Below, piece after piece: positions 46,809-55,176 of a stretch of DNA of 64,000 nt; positions within the stretch are counted from its first letter, which is position 1, and each line of letters begins with the position of its first letter. The notes under the pieces are model-generated. The model saw nothing but the letters and a program-made list of their open reading frames with translations. It did not search any database and was not told the DNA's origin. The stretch comes from an uncultured Caproiciproducens sp. (GTDB taxonomy: Bacteria > Bacillota > Clostridia > Oscillospirales > Acutalibacteraceae). Made by a program: the position numbers and the translations under genes. Location of the stretch: the NCBI RefSeq assembly GCF_963664915.1, contig NZ_OY761810.1, forward strand, positions 2,928,661-2,992,660, in the 5' to 3' direction.

Positions 46809-46835
46809 AACACAATGAAACCGCCGCCATAAAAT
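46809..46835 (+). promoter_or_regulatory. Possible mother-cell (SigE/SigK-like) promoter of split gene
   Basis: AAC at 46809-46811, 16 bases, CATAAAAT at 46828-46835, close to the AC-N16/17-CATANNNTA pattern of SigK. It lies about 50 bases before the start codon. No better SigA promoter is visible. The rest of the gap 46611-46808 is AT-rich without signals. Confidence 0.35.
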
Positions 46836-46883
46836 GGTATTGAGAAACAAAGGTTTCACTAAATGTGTTAGGAGGATTATTTT

Positions 46884-46994
46884 ATGGATGGAAATAGCTC
46901 GGAAACATCTAATGTACAAAACTCAGGAACTTTTAATGAAGCTGTATGCATAGACGGAATGCGCGTATATGATTCATGCAGTGAAGTACAGTGA
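46884..46994 (+). CDS. 5' part of interrupted Cys-rich gene
   Basis: ATG after AGGAGG. Reads 36 aa: ...EAVCIDGMRVYDSCSEVQ then TGA. Residues 1-33 match the start of a conserved clostridial family whose motif is CID-NRVYDSC-DKDCLEDLRV; the match ends at the codon after DSC. Continuation DKDCLEDLRVYF is found 3.56 kb downstream (50542). Joined at TGA 46982-46984 / 50541-50543 the gene has 271 codons plus stop. Function of the family is not known to me; a spore surface role is only inference. Confidence 0.85.
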   Translation: MDGNSSETSNVQNSGTFNEAVCIDGMRVYDSCSEVQ

Positions 46995-46996
46995 AC
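46970..46996 (+). other. Predicted left attachment site (attL)
   Basis: Left junction of the intervening element. Chromosomal side ends TCATGCAG, core TGA at 46982-46984, element side AGTACAGTG. The reading frame leaves the family consensus right after the core. Confidence 0.7.
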
Positions 46997-47082
46997 AGCC
47001 TTCATACAAATGTCTTTTGTCAGCTGTGAAATTTCTGCATTTTTTACAAAAATCATCATACACTATTCTGGAGGTGATCGAT

Positions 47083-47259
47083 TTGGATTATGCAGGATTT
47101 TATGAGTTTCCTTTTCCCTCGGTTTTGTCCGATCATGACAGGGAGGTAAAGAATTTTTTCTTTTCGCTGTCGGATGACATGCAATTGAAATTACTAAACG
47201 GAAGTCGCTCTTATGAAAGTTTCCATGACCGCGTTACACAGTACATGAGCAAACAATAA
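47083..47259 (+). CDS. Small ORF, 58 aa, element-borne
   Basis: TTG start 5 bases after GGAGGTG; the frame is open upstream into the host gene but without a ribosome site. Product MDYAGFYEFPFPSVLSDH... with a C-terminal helix (SYESFHDRVTQYMSKQ). No family known to me. At 58 aa and beside attL it is a candidate for a recombination directionality factor, by analogy with SprB. Confidence 0.6.
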   Translation: MDYAGFYEFPFPSVLSDHDREVKNFFFSLSDDMQLKLLNGSRSYESFHDRVTQYMSKQ

Positions 47260-47266
47260 ACGACAC

Positions 47267-47296
47267 TGCCGCCCAATAGGGGCGGCTCTGTTTTGC
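47267..47296 (+). terminator. Terminator after 58-aa ORF
   Basis: GCCGCCC-AATA-GGGGCGGC stem followed by TCTGTTTTG. Confidence 0.75.
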
Positions 47297-47311
47297 CGAC
47301 GGCGCCTTCCC

Positions 47312-47464
47312 CTATTTTGAAATTCTTGCAAGACGCTTAAACAGTGTTTCATCAAGCTGCCGCTCTACATTGCGTTCAAATGCACGTTTGTATGCTGAAC
47401 AAAACCGGCGGCAAACCCTGTTGTTGAATCTGCTTCTGCATTTTCCACACGGTGCGCAGATCAT
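47312..47464 (-). CDS. Tiny Cys-rich ORF, 50 aa
   Basis: ATG 47464 with AAGGAGG 10 bases upstream, the ribosome site lying in the end of the preceding ORF. Product MICAPCGKCRSRFNNRVCRR and onward has five cysteines in the first 24 residues (CxxCxxC...C...C), so possibly zinc-binding, followed by a basic helix. Third of a three-gene set. Confidence 0.6.
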   Translation of the reverse strand: MICAPCGKCRSRFNNRVCRRFCSAYKRAFERNVERQLDETLFKRLARISK

Positions 47465-47472
47465 TGTATGTA

Positions 47473-47595
47473 TTACCTCCTTCCCAAAGACCGTGCACGG
47501 TCACCACGGTTAAATGCCCTGAGCCCTGCCCATGTCGGTGTCCATCCGTAATAACGGCAGAGAGCCATATATCCCTGAAGAACCTTGTATTTCAT
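47473..47595 (-). CDS. Tiny basic ORF, 40 aa
   Basis: ATG 47595 overlaps the stop of the upstream ORF (ATGA), with GGAGGG 5 bases before. Product MKYKVLQGYMALCRYYGWTP and a basic tail ending SLGRR. Tight coupling with both neighbours suggests a real operon; family unknown. Confidence 0.6.
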   Translation of the reverse strand: MKYKVLQGYMALCRYYGWTPTWAGLRAFNRGDRARSLGRR

Positions 47596-47792
47596 GGAAC
47601 CCTCCCCTTTCTATCGAACAGCTTTCCTGTACAATCACTGTCCCAATCGATCGTCACCTTCGTAGCACATCCGTTTTTTTCACTGCAGATCTGTTCTGTT
47701 ACATACCGCAGATTCTCCCTGTTGCGCGCGACCTCTTCGGGTGTGCCGGGTAAAATGTGCACCGCAACCGTTGGCTTTCCCGCATCGCCCAT
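47592..47792 (-). CDS. Small ORF, 66 aa, first of the element's minus-strand set
   Basis: ATG 47792 with GAGGTGA upstream. Product MGDAGKPTVAVHILPGTPEE and onward, with C-terminal GCATKVTIDWDSDC. Soluble, no family recognised. Lies divergent from the recombinase. A 6-bp hairpin GCTGCC-AAGTCC-GGCAGC (about 47840-47857) is in its leader. Confidence 0.6.
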   Translation of the reverse strand: MGDAGKPTVAVHILPGTPEEVARNRENLRYVTEQICSEKNGCATKVTIDWDSDCTGKLFDRKGRVP

Positions 47793-47950
47793 TTGTATCA
47801 CCTCATTTAAAAATATGAGGATTGGTGTTTGTCCTATTCACGCTGCCAAGTCCGGCAGCACTATTATTTTATGTTATTTTTGATATTTCGCGAATTTCTA
47901 TTGTGTTTTTTTAATGAATATTATGCTATAATTCAAGTGATGAAATAAAA

Positions 47951-47989
47951 GAAAAAGCCCCCGATTTCCCTCAAGAGGATTCGGAGGCT
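47951..47989 (-). terminator. Minus-strand terminator in the recombinase leader
   Basis: AGCCTCCGAATCC and its partner TCGGGGGCT pair on the minus strand, with G-U rather than mismatch on that strand, followed by TTTTTC. It would stop transcription coming from the recombinase gene in antisense direction. A TATAAT at about 47930 upstream may be the recombinase -10. Confidence 0.6.
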
Positions 47990-48082
47990 CAGAACATTAA
48001 ATTAAACGAAGGATTAAGAGATAATTTTTACAACTTCTTTAAGTACTTTCCCCAAAAATATGACAGTAAACCGGGTGATAAA

Positions 48083-49570
48083 GTGAATACGGCCATCTAT
48101 TTGCGCAAAAGCCGAGCGGAAGAATTGAGTGATACCATCGACGAAACATTAAAGCGGCATAAGGAAACCCTGTTGGAATTTGCTGCGAAAAACAATCTTA
48201 CCGTAGCAAAAATATATGAAGAAGTGGTTTCCGGTGAGTCGCTTTACGCCCGCCCGCAAATGTTAAAGCTGCTTGCAGATGTGGAACACGGTGATTATGA
48301 AGCTGTACTCTGTATGGATATTGACCGTCTGGGACGCGGAACAATGAGTGACCAGGGCGTAATCCTCGAAACGCTGAAAGACGCAGATACAAAAATAATC
48401 ACGCCGCGTAAAAGCTACGATCTCAGCAATGAAATGGATGAGACCTATTCCGAGTTTGAAACCTTTATGGCGCGGCAGGAACTGAAGGCAATTAAGCGGC
48501 GGATGCAGCGTGGCATCAAAAAAACAATAGCGGACGGCGGATACATAGCCAATGCCCCCTACGGGTATGTGAAAACAACGGTCAATAAGCGGCCCACTCT
48601 TGCTGTCAATGAAGAGGAAGCCCGATTTGTGCGGATGATGTACGATCTGTACGTTAATAAGGGCATGGGCTGTCAGCATATTGCCAACGCATTGAACGCT
48701 ATGGGAGCTAAGCCGCATCGTGCCAATCAATTCGGTCGATCGTCTGTTATGAAAATACTCCATAGCCCCACCTATATCGGCAAAATAGTTTGGAACCAGA
48801 AAACGCATATCCGAAAAGGCGCAAAAGGCAACAGTAAGCATATTACAATCAATAATCCGCAGGAGAAGTGGACGATTGTCGGCGGCATCCATCCGCCCAT
48901 TATTGACAAGACAATTTTTGAACAGGCGCAGAAAATATCTGCCTGCCGGTCCCATCCGCCGGCGAGTTCGGGGATTGTGGAAAATCCGCTCGCTGGTTTG
49001 GTCTACTGCTCGCATTGCGGCTCGTTAATGCAGCGGCAGGTAATCCGCCGCGGCGGCTCCTACCTTCTGTGTCAGAAACCCGGGTGCATGGTATCCTCGT
49101 CCCTTCCGCTTGTTGAGAGCGCGGTTTTGAATGAACTGAAGGACAGCCTTCAACGCTTAAAGCTCATACAGGAAACCACTGTGCCGCCACAGGAATACAA
49201 AAGCAGCGAAATCCTAAGTACAATTGACTCTGAAATGAAAACCACCGCAGGACAAATTGAAAAACTGCATGACTTGCTGGAGCAGGGCATTTATGATCTT
49301 AATACTTTTTTAACCCGGCAAACGCATTTGAACGAAAAAACCGCAAAGCTTCAGGAAGTGAGAAATTCAGTATTATTCATGCCGCGTGTTGACTGTTATA
49401 AGATGAGCCAGACAATCAATCATGTGCTGGCGGCCTATGAATCCGCTACTTTACAGAAAAAAAATTTGCTTTTAAAGTCCATCATTGATAAGATTGTTTA
49501 CTTTAAGGAAAAGGGCGCCAAACCCGCGCAATTTACGCTTGAGCTTTATTTAAAACCTCTTTGTTTATAA
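48083..49570 (+). CDS. Large serine recombinase (SpoIVCA type)
   Basis: 495 aa from GTG 48083, after GGGTGATAAA. Resolvase domain MNTAIYLRKSRAEELS with nucleophile Ser10, arginines in DIDRLGRGTMSDQG; recombinase domain (GMGCQHIANALNAMGAKPHRANQFGRSSVMKILHSPTYIGKIVWNQ); zinc ribbon with CSHCGSLM and CQKPGC (about 312-340) and a C-terminal coiled coil (LQKKNLLLKSIIDKIVYF). This is the domain set of SpoIVCA, SprA and phage integrases. Encoded within the intervening element, presumably catalyses its excision. Confidence 0.95.
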   Translation: MNTAIYLRKSRAEELSDTIDETLKRHKETLLEFAAKNNLTVAKIYEEVVSGESLYARPQMLKLLADVEHGDYEAVLCMDIDRLGRGTMSDQGVILETLKDADTKIITPRKSYDLSNEMDETYSEFETFMARQELKAIKRRMQRGIKKTIADGGYIANAPYGYVKTTVNKRPTLAVNEEEARFVRMMYDLYVNKGMGCQHIANALNAMGAKPHRANQFGRSSVMKILHSPTYIGKIVWNQKTHIRKGAKGNSKHITINNPQEKWTIVGGIHPPIIDKTIFEQAQKISACRSHPPASSGIVENPLAGLVYCSHCGSLMQRQVIRRGGSYLLCQKPGCMVSSSLPLVESAVLNELKDSLQRLKLIQETTVPPQEYKSSEILSTIDSEMKTTAGQIEKLHDLLEQGIYDLNTFLTRQTHLNEKTAKLQEVRNSVLFMPRVDCYKMSQTINHVLAAYESATLQKKNLLLKSIIDKIVYFKEKGAKPAQFTLELYLKPLCL

Positions 49571-49633
49571 ACCCACCGGTATTGGCAAAATACCCTTTGC
49601 GGCAGCATACTACAAATGATAGGAGTGATCAAA

Positions 49634-49915
49634 TTGGAATTCATTTATGAACAAAATCGTATTTACGTAAAAAACGAATCGGGTCTTGTGATTGCCGAGG
49701 TTACCTTTCCGGATATTGACGCTCAGACGGTAAACATCGACCATACCTTCGTGGATGATTCTCTGCGGGGTCAGGGCATTGCCGGAAAATTGCTGGAGGC
49801 CGCCGCCTCTACCCTTAGGCAGCAAAACAGGAAAGCATGCCTTACCTGTTCCTATGCTGTAAAATGGTTTGAAAAACATCCAGAATATTGCGATCTTCGT
49901 ACGAACAAGCCATAA
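49634..49915 (+). CDS. Small GNAT-like acetyltransferase (YidJ/PF14542 type)
   Basis: 93 aa from TTG 49634, after AGGAGTGATCAAA. LEFIYEQNRIYVKNESGLVIAEVTF and the acetyl-CoA loop DDSLRGQGIAGKLLEAA, then CSYAVKWFEKHPEYCDL: a short single-domain acetyltransferase. Cargo of the element; substrate unknown. Confidence 0.88.
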   Translation: MEFIYEQNRIYVKNESGLVIAEVTFPDIDAQTVNIDHTFVDDSLRGQGIAGKLLEAAASTLRQQNRKACLTCSYAVKWFEKHPEYCDLRTNKP

Positions 49916-50171
49916 ATCTAACAACTTCGACATGAAGTATCCCTTTAAAATTTTTCTTATAAGTCAAAATAGTCACATTATCGAAAATTTGCATCTAAAT
50001 ATCCATAAAAATTCCTTCATAAGACGAATTTATTTTGTTTATTCATCCTATTTTTATTCATTCCTTAAAACTTCTAAAAATGCGACTTTTTTCGCTATTG
50101 CAATTTTAATACATTTCCTTTAAAATTACAAATGTTGCGCAACCAATTAAAAATAAAAGGATGTTTTTAAA

Positions 50172-50405
50172 ATGCAAAGTATTAGTGTGAATCTAAAAAC
50201 GCTTAAGGAAAAATTAATGGAAATTGAAAAAGACGAAATGGGCTTAATCGAACTTCATATCGTTGCAAGTCAGGTTGACGACAAACTCAATCACCCCGCA
50301 TTTCTTCATTTGGAAGGAATTTCTGAAACCGGAGAATACAAAGACTATGAAAGTCTTGACGAATGCCCTGTCATGCAATACCTGCTAATGAATATGCCTG
50401 CATAA
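50172..50405 (+). CDS. Small acidic protein, 77 aa
   Basis: ATG after AAAAGGA at 50157-50163. Product MQSISVNLKTLKEKLMEIEK and a strand-rich middle (LIELHIVASQVDDKLNHPAFL), no family recognised. Lies in the element, nearest attR. The gap 49916-50171 has only a low-quality overlapping frame. Confidence 0.6.
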   Translation: MQSISVNLKTLKEKLMEIEKDEMGLIELHIVASQVDDKLNHPAFLHLEGISETGEYKDYESLDECPVMQYLLMNMPA

Positions 50406-50526
50406 TCCCCTATCGTAACGATACATAGCACTGCCGGGTATCTTAGTATTCATTATAAAATAGAATAATAAAAGAGGTACTAAACCTGCTTCGCTTTCGA
50501 GCTTGATCGTTAGTGTATACATCTAA

Positions 50527-50553
50527 CCTGTATACTCTTTTGATAAAGATTGC
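50527..50553 (+). other. Predicted right attachment site (attR)
   Basis: Element side CTGTATACTCTTT, core TGA at 50541-50543, chromosomal side TAAAGATTGCC. Upstream on the element side an in-frame TAA (50524) closes the frame, so the 3' half is not translated on its own with the right start. Confidence 0.7.
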
Positions 50554-51258
50554 CTTGAAGACTTAAGGGTTTACTTCCCACCGGATAAGCACGACCTGAT
50601 TGAGCATGCAACCAACGTCAGACTTAGAAATGCTGATGTTATTACGGTGTTCCTTGATTTGGAGCCGGTGCCATTTAACAGGGGTTTCTATTCGGTTGAT
50701 ATGACCTTTTTCTTCGATGTATGCGTGGACGTATTTTGTCCGTTGGCTACCAGCCCCTCTATTGTAAATGGTGTATCCATATTTAGCAAAAGGGTAATTT
50801 TGTATGGCAGCGAGGGCAACGTAAAAATGTTCAGTTCCGATTGCGCGCAGGACGACTTGGATGGTCAGAATTCTATGGACGGCGACGTGCTTCCAAAGGC
50901 AACCTGTCAGGTTGCAGAGCCGATTTGTCTCTCCGCCAGGATTTGCGACTGCCAGTCGCATTGCAACGAAAGTTGCTGCCGGATTCCCGACTGCATCTGC
51001 AGGCATTTCGGCGGCCAACTTGATTTTGCATCAAATCGTACTGTTTATGCTACAATTGGTATTTTTACTATTGTTCAAATTGTGAGAAATGTACAAATGC
51101 TGATTCCCGCGTACGACTTCTGCATCCCGGATAAAGAATGTGTCACTACATCAGACGATCCATGCGATATGTTCCGCCGCATAGAGTTTCCGACCGACGA
51201 GTTTTTCCCGCCCAAGGTCAGCGACTGCAGCTGCAATGACCGTTCCCACAGATCATAA
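50542..51258 (+). CDS. 3' part of interrupted Cys-rich gene
   Basis: Reads DKDCLEDLRVYFPPDKHDL and onward, 238 aa to TGA, without its own start codon or ribosome site. Family features: FLDLEPVPFNRGFYSVDMTFFF, RVILYGSEGNVKMFSSD, a cysteine cluster (ICDCQSHCNESCCRIPDCICR), then DFCIPDKECVTTSDDPCDMFRR and FPTDEFFPPK. The internal GTG at 50647 is not a plausible start because the conserved part lies upstream of it. Completed by the N-terminal part at 46884. Confidence 0.85.
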   Translation, partial: DKDCLEDLRVYFPPDKHDLIEHATNVRLRNADVITVFLDLEPVPFNRGFYSVDMTFFFDVCVDVFCPLATSPSIVNGVSIFSKRVILYGSEGNVKMFSSDCAQDDLDGQNSMDGDVLPKATCQVAEPICLSARICDCQSHCNESCCRIPDCICRHFGGQLDFASNRTVYATIGIFTIVQIVRNVQMLIPAYDFCIPDKECVTTSDDPCDMFRRIEFPTDEFFPPKVSDCSCNDRSHRS

Positions 51259-51284
51259 AGAAAAGAAGCAATCCGTTGATTACA

Positions 51285-51322
51285 AATAAAGCCCGCCTGT
51301 TTTTATTCAGGCGGGCTTTATT
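51285..51322. terminator. Bidirectional terminator
   Basis: AATAAAGCCCGCCTG and its complement around TTTTTATT; T-rich on both sides. Ends both the split gene and pcrA. Confidence 0.92.
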
Positions 51323-51331
51323 GTATTTTTA

Positions 51332-53725
51332 TTATGCTTTTTCCAGACGCGCAAAATTTGCCATCAGCTTTTTCGTGCCTGCATTATCAAAGGCAATCTC
51401 CAAAAGGGTGTCGTTGCCCATGGGGGAAGCAGAAAGCACCATGCCCGTTCCAAACGTTTTGTGTGTCACGCTGTCGCCCGCTTTCAGCTGAACAGCCGGC
51501 GGCTCGCTGTGTATCAGGGTTGATGGACCAAAGCTGCGTGCCGATTCAGTCGTAACCACCCTCGCTTCAAAAGCGGATGTGGGAAGGCTGGTTCCCGGCT
51601 TTGGCTTTTTCCATTCTCTGGAACGACTGCGAACAATCAAATCATCGGGCATTTCCTCAATAAAGCGGGATGCCTTGTTGCGGGAGGTGCTGCCGAAAAT
51701 CATGCGGCTTTCCGCATTGACGACATACAGTTCCTCCTTCGCCCTAGTGATGGCAACATAAGCCAGGCGGCGCTCCTCTTCAATTTCGACAGGATTGTAA
51801 ATTGCCTGCATTCCCGGAAAAATACCTTCTTCAAACCCAGGCAGGAATACGACCGGAAATTCCAAACCTTTCGCTGAATGAATCGTCATCATCACCACGC
51901 TGTCGGAGTTCGGGTCAAAGTTGTCAATGTCGGTAATCAGGGACACTTCTTCAAGGAAGCCCGACAGGGTCGCCTCTTCACCGTTGTCCTCCTCATACTT
52001 GATCAAATTGGATGCAAGCTCATTGATATTGTCAATCCGATCCTGAGCGTCATCATTTTCAGATGCACACAGGCTTCCAATATAATCCGTTTTATCGAGA
52101 ATCAGATGATAAAGCTCATTTAAACTTGTATGTTCATCGTTCGCGGCATCAATCAGCTCCTGCATTGTATTCGCGAACTGAAGAAGCTTTGGCGATGTGC
52201 GTTTCAGCGGCTCATATTGATCCGCGTGCTTAATGACATCAAACACACTTTCGCCCACCGTTGCGGCAATTTCGGTAGCTTGTGCAATCGTTTTATCCCC
52301 AATGGAGCGTTTTGGCTGATTAATAATGCGGCGTAAACGAATTTCGTCATTAGGGTTGTTAATTACACTCAAATATGCAATCATATCCCTGATTTCTTTT
52401 CGTTCATAGAAACGCAGACCGCCTACAATTCGGTATGGAATGCCGGATTTTACAAATATTTTTTCAAGGATATTCGATTGGGAATTCATACGGTACAAAA
52501 TTGCATAATCCGAAAATTTCCTGCCTGCCGCAACACCGGCCAGCACTTTTTTAGCAATAAAATCCGCTTCATCCTGTTCGCTGAAAGCGGTGTGCACACC
52601 GAGCTTTTCTCCGTCCGCGTTGTCTGTCCAAAGTGTTTTTCCTTTGCGCTCAGTATTGTTCTCAATCACTGCATTCGCAGCATTCAAAATGTTTTTGGTA
52701 GAGCGATAGTTTTGCTCCAAGCGGACTACCTTTGCATTTGGAAAGGATCTCTCAAAGTTCATAATATTTTCAATGGTCGCGCCACGGAATTTGTAAATAC
52801 TCTGATCGTCATCACCGACAACGCAAAGGTTCGTGCTTTTTTGAGCAAGCAATTTAACCATCATGTACTGCGCATGATTGGTGTCCTGATACTCATCGAC
52901 CATAATATATTTGAATTTATTCTGATAATACTCCAAAACCTCCGGATTCTGCTGCAGCAGGAACACTGCATTGCAGATTAAATCGTCAAAATCCATGGCG
53001 TCCGCTTCTTTAAGTCTTGCCTGATAAAGCTTGTACGCCTGTGCGATGAGCCCCAGTCTGTTGTCGCTGCCGGCCTGCTGCATATATTCCTCCGGCTGAA
53101 TCATGCTGTCTTTCGCATGAGAAACCGCAGACAGAATCGATTTATGTGAAAGAAGCTTATCGTCAATACCAAGGGCCTTCTGACATTCCTTCATCATACG
53201 GCGGGAGTCATCCGAATCATAAATAGTAAAATGGTTTGAATAGCCGAGCTTTGAGCCGTCATGCCTGAGCATGCGCGCACAGGTCGAATGGAATGTGGAA
53301 GCCCAGATATCATTGCCTTCTTCACCGAGCATGCTGATCAGCCTGCTCTTCAGTTCGCCGGCGGCCTTATTGGTAAATGTAATGGCAAGAATCTGCCAAG
53401 GGCGGCAGGAATCCACCGCAAAGCGGTTTTTCACCTGCTGCGGCAAAGGTTCTCCTGCACTCAGGTACTGTTTGGCTGCATTCAAGTCATCATCAGTTAA
53501 ATCGTTTGAAACGATCTTACTCATATAAGCGTTTCCGTAACGGATAATATTGGCAATACGGTTCACCAGCACGGTGGTCTTCCCGCTTCCGGCGCCCGCA
53601 AGAATGAGCAGAGGGCCGTTAATACAGAAGACTGCCTCCCTCTGCATGTCATTCATTCTGAAAAATTCCTTGTTCAGAACATTTTTCCTAATTTCAATCA
53701 TTTGATCCGTTGTAGTATTGTTCAT
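51332..53725 (-). CDS. pcrA: UvrD/PcrA-type ATP-dependent DNA helicase
   Basis: 797 aa SF1A helicase. Motif I LAGAGSGKTTVLVNRI, Ia TFTNKAAGELKSRL, II VDEYQDTN, III GDDDQSIYKFRGA, IV LEQNYRSTKNIL, V VMMTIHSAKGLEFPVVFLPG, VI AYVAITRAKEELYV, and a C-terminal Tudor-like segment (KAGDSVTHKTFGTGMVL) typical of PcrA. Works in repair and replication. Confidence 0.96.
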   Translation of the reverse strand: MNNTTTDQMIEIRKNVLNKEFFRMNDMQREAVFCINGPLLILAGAGSGKTTVLVNRIANIIRYGNAYMSKIVSNDLTDDDLNAAKQYLSAGEPLPQQVKNRFAVDSCRPWQILAITFTNKAAGELKSRLISMLGEEGNDIWASTFHSTCARMLRHDGSKLGYSNHFTIYDSDDSRRMMKECQKALGIDDKLLSHKSILSAVSHAKDSMIQPEEYMQQAGSDNRLGLIAQAYKLYQARLKEADAMDFDDLICNAVFLLQQNPEVLEYYQNKFKYIMVDEYQDTNHAQYMMVKLLAQKSTNLCVVGDDDQSIYKFRGATIENIMNFERSFPNAKVVRLEQNYRSTKNILNAANAVIENNTERKGKTLWTDNADGEKLGVHTAFSEQDEADFIAKKVLAGVAAGRKFSDYAILYRMNSQSNILEKIFVKSGIPYRIVGGLRFYERKEIRDMIAYLSVINNPNDEIRLRRIINQPKRSIGDKTIAQATEIAATVGESVFDVIKHADQYEPLKRTSPKLLQFANTMQELIDAANDEHTSLNELYHLILDKTDYIGSLCASENDDAQDRIDNINELASNLIKYEEDNGEEATLSGFLEEVSLITDIDNFDPNSDSVVMMTIHSAKGLEFPVVFLPGFEEGIFPGMQAIYNPVEIEEERRLAYVAITRAKEELYVVNAESRMIFGSTSRNKASRFIEEMPDDLIVRSRSREWKKPKPGTSLPTSAFEARVVTTESARSFGPSTLIHSEPPAVQLKAGDSVTHKTFGTGMVLSASPMGNDTLLEIAFDNAGTKKLMANFARLEKA

Positions 53726-53844
53726 GAATTCACCGCCAGAACGTTATAATTTAGGCGAATGTCCGCCTATAGTTTTTTACTGCATAAGATCTATTGTACA
53801 ATATTTTGCGCATAATAGCAAATGAAAATAAAACGCCACACAAA

Positions 53845-53872
53845 AAACCCGCACCCAATTGTGTGCGGGTTT
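53845..53872 (-). terminator. Terminator after oadB/oadG
   Basis: Minus strand AAACCCGCAC / GTGCGGGTTT around a 6-8 base loop, then TTTTGTG. Confidence 0.85.
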
Positions 53873-53903
53873 CGTTTGCAATTAATGAATTCAGAAAATA
53901 AAA

Positions 53904-55145
53904 TTATCCGAGGATGCTGATCAAAACACCGGCAGCAACTGCGGAACCAATAACACCGGCAACGTTCGGACCCATCGCATGCATCAGCAGGAAGTTGCCC
54001 GGATTCTCCTCTTGTCCAACCTTCTGCGACACGCGGGCTGCCATTGGTACGGCAGAAACACCGGCGGATCCAATAAGCGGGTTGACTTTGCCGTGTGAAG
54101 TCCAGCACATGAGTTTACCGAACAGCACACCGCCGGCCGTGCCAAAGCAGAACGCCAACAGACCGAGAACAATGATCTCAATTGTCTGGAGGGACAGGAA
54201 AACCGTACCGGTTGCCGTAGCCCCGACCGTAACGCCAAGGAAAATAGTAATAATGTTCATCAGTTCGTTTTGCGCTGTGTTGGAAATACGCCCTACAACA
54301 CCGCTCTCACGGAACAGATTTCCGAGCATTAGCATGCCTACAAGCGGGCAGGCGTCCGGCAGAAGGAGTGAAACAATTACAGTAACAATAATTGGGAACA
54401 AAATCTTTTCCAGTTTAGAAACCGGGCGAAGCTGTTCCATGACAATGCTGCGCTCTTTTTTTGTTGTCAATGCCCTCATAATCGGAGGCTGAATAATTGG
54501 GACGAGCGCCATGTAAGAATATGCCGCAACCGCAATCGGCCCCAAAAGTTCCGGAGCCAATTTTGAGGTTACAAAAATAGCGGTCGGACCGTCTGCTCCG
54601 CCGATAATTCCGATTGCCCCGGCCTGCTTTCCAGTGAATCCCAGAAAAACAGCGCCGATGAATGTAGTAAAAATCCCTAGCTGAGCCGCCGCGCCAAGCA
54701 GAAAGCTCTTCGGATTGGAAATCAGCGGACCGAAGTCGGTCATCGCTCCGATTCCCAAAAAGATCAGAGGAGGATAAATACCGAGCTTAACTCCCTGATA
54801 CAGATAGTAAAACAAACCGCCGACCTGTGTAGTCTGATAATATTGCTGACCGTTTAAAATAACAATAGGGTAATTTCCCGCCGCACCGCTGTGAGCAGCC
54901 ATATATTCCTGGACAAGCTGCATCGTTGTTTGAGGTGGAAACATAATGGCCGGAAAAAGATTTACAAGCAGCATACCGAATGCAATCGGTAAAAGAAGAA
55001 GGGGTTCAAACTGCTTTTTAATGGCCAGGTAAATTAAAACACACGAAATCCCTATCATAACGTAATTGCGCCAGTCATTTGTAGCGAAACCGGAAGATAA
55101 AATAATACTTTTAATCGATTTTAAAAATTCATTTAGTATTACCAA
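53904..55145 (-). CDS. Sodium-ion-translocating decarboxylase beta subunit
   Basis: 413 aa membrane protein, about nine to eleven helices, of the OadB/GcdB/MmdB family, which couples decarboxylation of carboxybiotin to Na+ export. Motifs [42 protein letters not shown] and [24 protein letters not shown]. The alpha subunit and biotin carrier are not in the window; only the gamma-like gene lies next to it. Confidence 0.94.
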   Translation of the reverse strand: MVILNEFLKSIKSIILSSGFATNDWRNYVMIGISCVLIYLAIKKQFEPLLLLPIAFGMLLVNLFPAIMFPPQTTMQLVQEYMAAHSGAAGNYPIVILNGQQYYQTTQVGGLFYYLYQGVKLGIYPPLIFLGIGAMTDFGPLISNPKSFLLGAAAQLGIFTTFIGAVFLGFTGKQAGAIGIIGGADGPTAIFVTSKLAPELLGPIAVAAYSYMALVPIIQPPIMRALTTKKERSIVMEQLRPVSKLEKILFPIIVTVIVSLLLPDACPLVGMLMLGNLFRESGVVGRISNTAQNELMNIITIFLGVTVGATATGTVFLSLQTIEIIVLGLLAFCFGTAGGVLFGKLMCWTSHGKVNPLIGSAGVSAVPMAARVSQKVGQEENPGNFLLMHAMGPNVAGVIGSAVAAGVLISILG

Positions 55146-55176
55146 TGTTAGGATCAGTCCTTTCTACATTCTGAAT

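Larger units (their letters stand above)
46985..50543 (+). mobile_element. Skin-like intervening element, about 3.56 kb
   Basis: Interrupts the gene 46884...51258. Holds a large serine recombinase (same orientation as the host gene), a 58-aa ORF, a three-gene minus-strand set of tiny ORFs, a small GNAT protein and a 77-aa ORF. No phage structural or replication genes, so far smaller than the B. subtilis (48 kb) or C. difficile (about 15 kb) skin elements. Excision at the TGA core restores the host reading frame exactly (816 bases). Confidence 0.85.

Noticed and set aside
46969-47082. Upstream extension of the 58-aa ORF starting in the split gene
   Set aside because: No ribosome site; GGAGGTG lies before TTG 47083.
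49869-50123. 84-codon frame overlapping the small acetyltransferase
   Set aside because: No ribosome site, low-complexity composition, overlaps a recognised gene.
46974-50534. Crossover at the shared GTATA (attL about 46965, attR about 50530) instead of TGA
   Set aside because: It also keeps frame but would delete DSC, which belongs to the family motif and is present in the 5' part.
50563-51018. 151-codon minus-strand open frame
   Set aside because: Antisense shadow of the conserved 3' half of the split gene.
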